Source of the DNA: Orychophragmus violaceus
Taxonomy: Eukaryota; Streptophyta; Magnoliopsida; Brassicales; Brassicaceae
Length of the DNA stretch: 64,000 nt
Direction of reading: 5' to 3'
Assembly: GCA_030180135.1 (NCBI GenBank)
Contig: CM058236.1
Location: 372,001-436,000 of the forward strand
Shown here: piece by piece, positions 55,811 to 64,000 of the stretch
How positions within the stretch are numbered: position 1 is the first letter of the stretch
Layout of the letters: every line of letters begins with the position of its first letter
Made by a program: the position numbers and the translations under genes
Notes under the pieces: model-generated
The model's database searches: none
What the model was told of the DNA's origin: nothing
The model's input: only the letters and a program-made list of their open reading frames with translations

Positions 55811-58800
55811 TCATGGGTGGTATAGCGTGAGGTTTGCGGCATTCCACGGCCTTTTCACGGGTACTCCATTTTTGTGTTTCGCGAGCTTGTAGACGCCGTC
55901 TCGGACGATCTCGGTGACTCGATAGGGGCCCTCCTAGTTCGTTCCGAGTTTACCGGAGCCTGGCTCTCTAGTGTTTGAATAGACCTTGCGCAGTACTAAG
56001 TCCCCCACGCTAAACTTCCGGAGTCGGACTCTGGAGTTATAGTAGCGGGCGGTTGCTTGCTGGTAGTTTTGTATTCGTATTAGCGCCCGGTCGCGTTGTT
56101 CCTCGATCATGTCTAGACGATCTCGGAGCATCTGTTCGTTTAGTTCCTCGTGTCTGGGGCTTAGGGCCCTCCTGATAGTTGGAACTGATACCTCCGCGGG
56201 GACCACCGCCTCCATTCTGTAAGCCAACGAAAACGGAGTCTCGCCAATCGCGCTGTGAGGTGTAGTGCGGGAAGCCCATAGGACTCCCGGTAGCTCCTCA
56301 GACCATGCTGACTTTTTAGAGTCGAGTCTTTTCTTGAGGCTACTTAGTAAAGTTTTGTTCGCAGCTTCTGCCTGACCATTTCCTTGGGGGTACCTCGGAG
56401 TAGATGTGGTCAGGCGTATCTTCCAGGTTTTACAGAAATTTCTGAAAGCCCTTGAGATGAACTGGGAACCGTTATCTGTTACTATTTCATAGGGGAGTCC
56501 GTGCCGGCAGGCTATGTGTTCCCAGACGAAGTGTCGTACTTCGATTTCTGTAGTTTGCTGGTAGGCTTTAGCCTCTATCCACTTAGTGAAATAATCAGTC
56601 AAGACAAGCAGATATCTTAACTGCTTTGGTCCTGATGACACCAGCGGGCCTACTATATCCATCGACCACCTCATGAAGGGGTAAGGTGCGGAAATCGAGG
56701 ATAGTTTCTCTGCAGGCTGATGAATGATTGGAGCGTGCCTTTGGCATTTGTCGCACTGCTTTGTGTAGTTTTCTCAATCGGCGATCATGGTCGGCCAGAA
56801 GAAACCTTGTCTTTTGATGCGGATAGCTAGGGCTCGTCCTTCGGAGTGGTTTCCGCAGGTGCCTTCGTGGGTGTTTCCCATTACATCGAGGGCTTCCTGA
56901 GCATGCACGCATCGCAAGTAAGGTTCTGCGGTACTTCGCTTAAACAGATGGTCGTTGATTACGCAATACCGAGCGCTTCTCGCTTTTAGCTTTCTGGCTT
57001 GCCATTTGTCGTCGGGGACCAAACCGAGTTGGATGTAGTCAAGGATCGGTTTTCGCCAATCCGGCCTGTTCAGGAACTCTGCGTCTGGCTCCTCGACTTC
57101 TGGTTCGGACTCTTCCTCGACCTGGGGTCTTGGTACCTATCTGCCGCTACGGAGACCGATATCGCAAACTTCAGAGCATGTCAACACTGTCTCCGGAAGG
57201 GTTTCGAGGTTTAGTGCCTCGGGAGGATGTTCGGTCCGTTCTTCCTGAGAGGACGTGTGTTTGTCTGCGGACTGCGCTTTTAGCGCCACGTCGATGCTCG
57301 GCTTGTCTATACCCTCTACGGGTATGATCCTTTTGATTCGAGGATCGGATGTCGAGGCCAGTGCAGCCAAGGCATCGGCGGAGGAGTTTTCTCCGCGGGG
57401 TATCCGTTCGAGCGTAAAGTTTTTTAGTTGGTCGGCGAGCTCGTGAGCTACCTTAACGTATGCTTCCATGCGCTCGTCTTTCGTTTCGTACTCGCCGTGG
57501 TATTGGCTCGTAACTAGTTGCGAGTCGCTGAAAGCGCGTACTTCTCGTGCTCCGACCCCGATCGCAAGTCAGAGTCCAGCTATGAGGGCTTTGTACTCGG
57601 ATTCGTTGTTAGAAGCGCTGAAGCCGAGCCTGAACGACTGCTCGATTACCTCACCTGTGGGGGTTACGAGTTTGATTCCTACTCCGGAACCGTGCTTAGA
57701 CGAGGCTCCGTCTACATGGAGAATCCACTGTTCATTGTGATTTTCTTGCTCCGGTGCTACGGGCGGGAGCTCGATCATGAAATCCGCTAGGACTTGAGCC
57801 TTAGCACTCGTACTGGTGCGGTATTCGATGTCGTATTCGCTCAGTTCGATTGCCCATTTGGCCAGTCGGCCGGATTGGCTCGGACTGTGGAGTATAGTTC
57901 GTATGGGCTGTGATGTCATCACCACTATGGCGTGTGATTGGAAATACGGCCTTAGTTTTCTTGCTGCCATTACTACTGCGAGCGCGAGTTTCTCCATTGC
58001 TGGATACCTCGTTTCCGCGTCTATGAGCGTTTTGCTCACGTAGTATATGGGCTTTTGCTCGTTTTGTTCCTCGCGGACCAGGACTGCACTAACGGCGGCG
58101 GGCGAAGTCGCGGTGTAAAGATACAATGGCTCGCCCTCCGCTGGTTTGGATAGTATTGGAGGTTCGCTGAGGTATTTCTTGAGCTCGTTTAGGGCGTTTT
58201 CACAGCTCTCGTCCCATTGGAACTTCCGGTTTCCTTTGAGGAGGTTGTAGAATGGTAGGCACTTGTCCGTAGACCGAGAGATGAAGCGGTTCAGAGCTGC
58301 TATCCGTCCTGTCAGTCTTTGCACTTCCCTTGTGTTTTTCGGGGAAGGCATCTCTAGGAAGGTTGCTATTTGTTTTGGGTTTGCTTCGATCCCTCGCTCT
58401 GTTACGAGGTACCCGAGGAACTCTCCCGAAGGTACTCCGAAAGAGCACTTGGCGGGGTTGAGTTTCATCCCATATTGATTTAGGATCTTGAAACATTCCC
58501 GGAGCTGTTCTATGTGGTCACTTTCTTTGGAGGATTTTACCAGCATGTCGTCAATGTAGACTTCCATTGACTTTCCGAGCTGATTGGCGAACATTTTATT
58601 CACCAATCTCTGGTAGGTAGCTCCGGCGTTCTTCAGCCCGAAAGGCATCACCTTGTAGCAGTAGGTTCCACGATCGGTTATGAAGGCCATTTTTTCTTGA
58701 TCCTCTGGGTTCATGAGGATTTGGTTGTATCCATAGAACGCGTCCATAAAGGACAGTAGTTCGTGTCCGGCGGTGGCTTCCACCAGTCGGTCTATATGCG

Positions 58801-61800
58801 GTAGTGGAAAGCTATCTTTTGGGCATGCTTTATTCAGGTCTGTGAAGTCTATGCAGACTCTCCACTTCCCGTTTTTCTTTTTGACGACGACCGGGTTGGC
58901 TAACCAGTCGGGGTATTTCACCTCCCTGATTGACCCGACCTTTAGTAGTCTGTCGACTTCGTCGTTAACCGCTTTGGCTCGGTCTGGACCGAGTTTGCGG
59001 CGTTTCTGTTTTACGGGTTTGAAAGTCGGATCGACGTTCAATTCGTGTGAGGTGACCTCGATATCGATCCCTTTCATGTCTTTTGTGGACCATGCGAATG
59101 TATCCACGTTCTCTTTGAGGAATTTAATGAGTTCTTCCCTGGTGGCGTTCAGTAGCTCCGATCCGATGTTTACACACCTTTCCGGGTCTTTGTCCTCAAT
59201 ACAGACTGAGACGACTAAATCTTTTCGCGGGCCTCAGACTGTTGGATCGTTGTTACGTTTCGCAGTCCGGGAAGCGAGCTCTTCCTCTTTCCGTAATTGC
59301 TATACGTTTAAGGTCTCTAACTGTTTGAAGAAAGGTAGGTAGCACGATCTTGCGGCCTTTTGGTTCCCGTAAATCGTCTTGATCCCCGAAGGGGTCGGGA
59401 ATTTCACACACTGGTGATAGGTAGAAGGCACTGCCTTCATGGTATAGATCCATGGTCTACCCAATATCGCGTTGTACGGGGCCGGTTTGTTTACTACTAC
59501 AAACTCCAGGATTTCCTGTTGCCCCCCGGCGATGGATGGGAGTTTTATAGTTCCCATCGAGTAGGTGGTTTCGCCGTCGAACCCGGTTAATGGGGTTTTC
59601 CCTCCGGTCAACATTGAATCTTTGAAGCCCATCTTTCTGAAGGCGTCGTAGAACAAGAGATCTACCGAGCTCCCGGTGTCAATCATGACTCTGGAGAGTT
59701 CGAATCCGGCTACGTCGAGTTGGATCACTAAAGCGTCATCATGCGGTTTGTCGAGTTTGAAGGTTTCGCTCTCATAGAATGTTATGTGAGTGTCTGGCCC
59801 TTCGATCGGGACCATTTCCCTGAGTTCATTCGCAACTCGTCTTTGGTGAGCTTTGATCGAGTTTACCGAATTCCGAAAAAATCTCGAACCTCCCGATATA
59901 AAGTTTATCGTTTTGGGGAGGTTCGAACTACACAGTCCGAGCTTAGGCAGGCACTGGCTGGCGGGTTTCTTAGGAGTTGGGGGTGGCGTGATGACCGATC
60001 TCATTGACCCCCCGCAGCGAGCTAAGCTAAAAATTGCATCTATGCGTTTTCGAGAGGGGACTGGGGAATCTGATCCCTCCTTTTCTGGAGTTCTCTCGCG
60101 CTTAGATTGCGAATTCTTTTTGCTTTTCGACTTGCTCTTTCCTTTATCTTTCTTTTCGGGCTCTTTTTCCTCCGATTCTGGAGCCTCGCTACTGTCGTTT
60201 TTAGCTGCCAGCAGGCGGTCTTTGGACCTGCACTCTTCGGAGGAGTGCTCTTTCTTGTCGTGGTATTTACAATACTTGTTTGCATCGTAAGGCTTGTGCC
60301 ATTGGGGCTTGCCATCTACTGTCAGGCAGTGTTGTCCCTTGCCAGAGGATTCCTTTTTGCTGGTTTTCTTCTGGCTTGATTCTTCCTTCGCCGCAGCTAC
60401 GGGTTCTTCGTACTTCGCGTAGTAAGTAGCTTTGTGCAGCGCGTCGTCCAAGGACGTGCATGGTCGAACCGCGAGCTCTTTTCTGAACTCCGATGTGTAT
60501 AGGAGTCCGTTTTCTAGAGCTGCGATCGCTATAATTTCGTTTGGGTCGGCTATACGTGATTTGACTTCTCTGAACCTTGCGATGTAGGCTCTGAGAGTTT
60601 CATCCGACCCTTGCTTCAGAGCCCAGAGATCGGCTTCCGAGGTTTTCTCTTCGATGAAGATCGAGTATTGCTTTAGAAAGATCGATACGAGCTGTGTGAA
60701 GTTGTCGATCGAGTTTCCTTCTAGACTGGCGAACCACTCCAGTGCGGTACCGGTGAGGTTTTCGGCGAAAAGTCTGCAGTACCCTGCTTCCTTTTCTTCA
60801 TCGGTGAGGTGCGCTCGGGAGACCGCGAGCCTGAAAGCTCTAACGTGGGCCTTCGGGTCCGTAGTTCCCGCATATTCCAGGATTTTGATTTTCCCGGTGT
60901 TCTGGATCCTCGCACTAGCGATTCTGTCCGTGAATGGGGTCCGGCGGGTCTCCTCGATAACTTGATCGATGTCTGGAGCCGCGCTTGTTGCCGAGTGGAC
61001 CGCAGCTTACAGACGCTGGATCCTGGCATATATGCTTTCGTCATCTATGTCCGTTCGTTGGTCGAACATGGGGAGCTGTGTGCTCCGCGGACGCGTGTTG
61101 CTCGGTCCCCTGGTTCCGGTTTGTTGAGCTATCTCGCTCGGAGGCGGCCGAGCGGTGTTAGTTCCTGGTCCCGTTACTGGGGGACGCGTGCTGGAGGCGA
61201 AAGCTGATGCTCCCAATACCCGATGCCTGTTTGTTTCGTAGTTCGTTGGCATAGGCGGGGGCATCGGGAGTCGCGCTCCTTCGGGGGCCGTAATGCCCGT
61301 CGAGGTTGAGGCTACGGCGTTAGAGCTGGGAGGTGTAACCCCTGAGGTCGGGCTAAACATCGGGTAACCACTGTTCCCTGCTACGGACGTTTGCCTTGGT
61401 GCTTCGGGAGTTATGTATTCCTCCTCGAAGTCCAGATGCATGCGAGGTAAGGGGCTCCTTGCGGAGGTGTCCGCCGTGGTCCCCGTTGCGGGCCGTGGCC
61501 TGTTTCCGAGGTTCAGCAGACTCCTGTCGTGCATATCTAGGCGGGCTAACACAGCCCGTTGCGTGGTTTCCTGATCGTGCGATCTGTCGATCAGAACTGC
61601 TAGCATTTTGCAGAGTTCCGCCATGCCGTCGGTCATGGATCTAGTCAGGCACGGCGAGTCAGGTCGTGTTTGCGGATTGACCCGAGGAGTCTGGGCGTCC
61701 CCTTGGGAGCGGTCCTCGGATCGGATCCAGGTTCGAGAGTTTGTTCTCTCGATTGCTTGCGAAGTTGAGCCCGACGGCGCAACTCCTAGAGGGTGGGAAA

Positions 61801-61942
61801 CAGGGATGCGGTCCCCTGTTCCGGATCCTGCTTGAGTCTGGGTCAACTCTGATCCGGTATTCCCGACTTGAACGCTTGCGTTCGTTTGGTCAAGGTCTTG
61901 CGACCTTGGCGATTCAATCGGAGCTGTTGCGTTGGGATCCAT
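55811..61942 (-). pseudogene. Tat Gag-Pol polyprotein, one frame with seven stops
   Basis: From ATG at 61942 to TGA at 55813-55811 the frame never shifts: 2043 codons. In-frame stops are at codons 312 (TAA), 881 (TAG), 903 (TGA), 1458 (TGA), 1602 (TAG), 1723 (TGA) and 2003 (TAG). Domain order: a proline/serine-rich N-terminus, Gag core (about 330-500, with TALEWFASLEG), zinc finger CKYHDKKEHSSEEC (about 552), protease DTGSS (about 750), RT with YIDD (about 1129), a first RNase H (about 1230-1350), a second archaeal-type RNase H (about 1385-1530, HVDGASSKHGSGVG), integrase zinc finger and core (about 1680-1850, TDNGSQF), and a C-terminal GPYRVTEI segment. It is dead as it stands, yet each domain looks well preserved. 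Confidence 0.95.
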
Positions 61943-62000
61943 TTCCACGCTAGCAAGCTGTTGATCAGGTTCGTGTGTAAAGAATATCTATGAATCTTCC

Positions 62001-62016
62001 CCACAGACGGCGCCAA
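62001..62016 (-). promoter_or_regulatory. Tat primer-binding site
   Basis: The minus strand reads TGGCGCCGTCTGTGGG three bases inside the 5' LTR. The first ten bases match the tRNA-Asp-type site of Athila; the rest follows the form usual in Tat elements. Confidence 0.85.
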
Positions 62017-62019
62017 AAT

Positions 62020-62531
62020 GTGGATCCTAAAACCCACACTCAGATTTAGAGTGTTTAGATGAGCTGATTTATAAAGTAGGTGGGCTAGATTCTTGGTTAA
62101 ACGTGATCAAGGAGCTTAACAATAATGGAAAAGTGGATTTATATTGATTTAGACGTAAGAACACTAAGAACTCAAGCTACAGAGCGATTACAAAGTCTTA
62201 ATGCTAGGTTAGAATGTGAATGAATGATCGGATCCCTTTCTCCAGCCGCCATCGTCTCCTTATATAGCCCTGGTCTTTGCAACTGCTTTCCCGGATCTGA
62301 GGAGTTGGCTCCAACGGCATGCGAGATTCTCGGGACCGTGTGCTGACTCGTCTCCTCCTTCTCAGTCGGCTTGTTGCCAACGGTTCAGATTGTCGCCTAC
62401 CGAGCTGTACTTCGGAGTCGGAGCTTCTTTCGTCGAACTGGGCCTGAATGTGAATGTTTTTGGGCCTGTCCATTAAAACATTCAAAGCTTTATTCAACCA
62501 ATTTACTGGTGAGTGAATTTGGGCCCAAACA
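62020..62531 (-). repeat. Tat 5' LTR (512 bp)
   Basis: Copy of 51626-52138 with about five substitutions and one missing base by eye. The minus-strand TATA box TATATAAG is at 62266-62259, in the context GGCTATATAAGG. Confidence 0.94.
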
Positions 62532-62647
62532 AATGTGAATGCGAAAGTTCCTAAGACGAAATGAGTTTCTGTGTTTTCATACTTCTTTTCTTATGCTTTG
62601 GTTCTTATACTTGCTTGAGGGCAAGCAAGAGCAAAATGTGGGGCAGT
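62532..62647 (+). other. Athila-2 3' end: hairpin 2 and altered polypurine tract
   Basis: Athila-2 resumes at the AATGT duplication. Hairpin CTTGCTTG, loop AGGG, CAAGCAAG lies at 62610-62629. The tract AAATGTGGGGCAGT (62634-62647) has a C interrupting the G run compared with Athila-1. Confidence 0.8.
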
Positions 62648-63827
62648 TGATATACCATGGATTTTAGGGATTTTAACCATGGTATATGTCTTTGTTATCG
62701 AGTCTTTCTATGTGTTTTGGAGTCTTTTCAGGTGTTTTACAGGTTTAAGAACATCTGGAGCTTAATTGGATGTTTTGGGAGCATTTGGAGCAATTCTGCA
62801 CTATTTAGAGACTTCATAGAGTTCACTGGCTGCGTTTTCGCCTTGCAACGGTCGTTGCAGTTCTGCAGTGGTCGACGCAGTAGGTAGACGCAGTTCTGCA
62901 CCCAAAAATCTGCATTTTGGAGAAATTACAGTTTTTGCCCAGAAACTTCCCAGACTTGCAAAAAGGCTCCCAGACGTGTTTTAGACTATATATTAGGGTT
63001 TTTAGCCACTTGTTTAGGCTACGCTTTCATAACTAAGTTTTATTTTATTAGAGAGAGTTAGGGGCTGATCCTGTTCTCGAAAGAGAAAGGATTTCAAACC
63101 CCAGTTCTTTATTATTATATGCTATATGGTTTTCTATTCAAGATGTTTTCTGTTTCGATGATTATGTCTGAGTAGATTACCTGTTAAGTTTAGGGATTCT
63201 CATTAGGAATTTCATGGAATTATAGGTTGATAGATCTGTAAGGATTCATATCTGTTAGTTCTTCATCTATGATTGTTCTTACTGCTTAAATCTGAATTAG
63301 CTACCCAGATTTATGATGTTAGGTTGATTGATGCAACGACAGTTGGTTAATTAGCTAGAAAGAACCTAGATAAGCAATTTAATTACTCGCAAAGGAATTT
63401 GGTTTAATTAGATTGTAAACATATCGAACTTGGAATTAAAGCTGGTTTAATCTGTTAGTAATTGCAAAGGAATTTGGATTGCTGCACTTAGACTTAGAGA
63501 ATTCTCGCAACGACAGTTGGTTAATTCTATATCTGTGTTTGAGTTCTAGAATAGCTCTTAATTTGATACCGATTGATTGATTGCCTGTGTTACTGATTTC
63601 CTGAGAACTCCCTAGACTTAACGCTTCGCTTCCTTGCTCACAACTCGCTTGATTTACTTTCTGCTGTCTGATTTACTGCTTTCTCATCATATTTTCTTTC
63701 TCCTAGTTTAATCTTTTCTGTTCTTAATCTATTGTTGACCGGAGTCCCTGTGGATTCTATACCCTAAGTAATACAACTACATCACTGTGCACTTGCAGTT
63801 AGTATAGGGATAAAACTCGACCTATTA
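62648..63827 (+). repeat. Athila-2 3' LTR (1180 bp)
   Basis: Same length as 47592-48771 with scattered substitutions; it ends CCTATTA rather than CCTATCA. It carries the degenerate motif pair at 62843-62885 and the TATA box in TATATATTAG near 62986. Confidence 0.92.
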
Positions 63828-64000
63828 ATGGTTTGTCTTAGGGTCTTCTAGGGCTTTGCTGGTGATTCAGGCGTGTGTAAGTTCACTGATTTACTTGGAA
63901 AAAGCGTCCTCCTTATGCCTTAGAAACCACCAGTCATCTTCTCCCTTAGACTGTCGGCATGGTCCCCTCTCTTAACCACCAACATCTTCTCTTGAAGATC
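63828..64000 (-). repeat. Flank after Athila-2, probably the LARD-family LTR continuing
   Basis: Begins with the ATGGT half of the target duplication, so it should continue the host of 46514-47591. I could not align this text to the left LTR (577-2590). No gene seen. Cut by the window end. Confidence 0.5.

Larger units (their letters stand above)
51626..62531 (-). mobile_element. Tat-lineage Ty3/gypsy element with an opposite-strand gene
   Basis: About 10.9 kb on the minus strand inside Athila-2, with target duplication AATGT (51621-51625, 62532-62536). LTRs are 513 and 512 bp with about five substitutions by eye. Gag-pol lies at 61942-55811, and a four-exon plus-strand gene lies between integrase and the 3' LTR. 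Two RNase H domains mark the Tat lineage. All coding parts are present but interrupted by single stops, so it is recently dead or close to it. Confidence 0.95.
47592..63827 (+). mobile_element. Athila-2, Athila-type element split by a Tat element
   Basis: 1180-bp LTRs at 47592-48771 and 62648-63827. The target duplication is ATGGC (47587-47591) and ATGGT (63828-63832), one mismatch. It has a perfect tRNA-Asp primer site, a shortened gag frame, and no protease, RT or integrase. Its own sequence outside the Tat insertion is about 5.3 kb. LTR differences are more numerous than in Athila-1, so it is older. Confidence 0.92.

Noticed and set aside
1..64000. A host protein-coding gene
   Set aside because: Every long frame was assigned to a retroelement protein, an antisense shadow or a repeat. 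The few unassigned frames lack known domains or supporting signals.

Overview
The window is flowering-plant repeat DNA, almost certainly pericentromeric or other heterochromatin. I found no convincing host gene. Everything I could place belongs to LTR retrotransposons nested inside one another. The Athila, Tat and chromovirus lineages, the tRNA-Asp and initiator-tRNA-Met primer sites, and CG/CHG-biased decay all fit a plant. Brassicaceae is my best guess, but the sequence does not prove it.

Left block (1-28149). A non-autonomous element with LTRs of about 2 kb and CG-rich minisatellites (577-4658) sits in an LTR copy of its own family (1-576). Its right LTR is cut by a minus-strand Ty3/gypsy chromovirus (4659-7445: 3' LTR, chromodomain, integrase). 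That element is cut by Copia-1 (minus strand, from 7446). Copia-1 hosts Athila-1 (10872-17364, TSD TATGT, LTRs with no difference seen) and, within its own right LTR, Copia-2 (20617-27771, TSD ACCTG). Copia-1 and Copia-2 are same-family deletion derivatives that keep a complete gag and only ruined pol.

Middle block (28150-38145). An unrecognised stretch leads to a polypurine tract and a 3.6-kb LTR on the plus strand (29999-33600). Next comes a broken minus-strand chromovirus-type gag (to 34478) with its primer site and LTR (34997-35948). That LTR is also the 3' LTR of a second, non-coding internal region (35949-38145), so two elements are fused head to tail.

Right block (38146-64000). Another LTR of the minisatellite family is split twice. 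Copia-3 (38690-46513, TSD TGACC) is structurally complete and encodes a 1325-residue polyprotein with all expected domains. It is the only candidate autonomous element in the window and a possible helper for Copia-1/2. Athila-2 (47592-63827, TSD ATGGC/T) carries a Tat-lineage gypsy element (51626-62531, TSD AATGT). The Tat element has one 2043-codon minus-strand gag-pol frame broken by seven stops and no frameshift, plus a four-exon gene on the opposite strand that reconstructs cleanly except for one TGA.

Most unusual signal: a short palindrome-centred motif (consensus TGCATCGATCGACAC, core TCGATCGA) occurs in pairs or clusters in both Athila elements (promoter region, leader, inside the gag reading frame, 3' region) and in the unrelated Copia-3 (inside the LTR and in the leader). 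In the Copia LTR it replaces a different hairpin found at the same place in Copia-1/2. The two Athila elements also share two hairpins with compensatory base changes, pointing to conserved RNA structure in their 3' regions.
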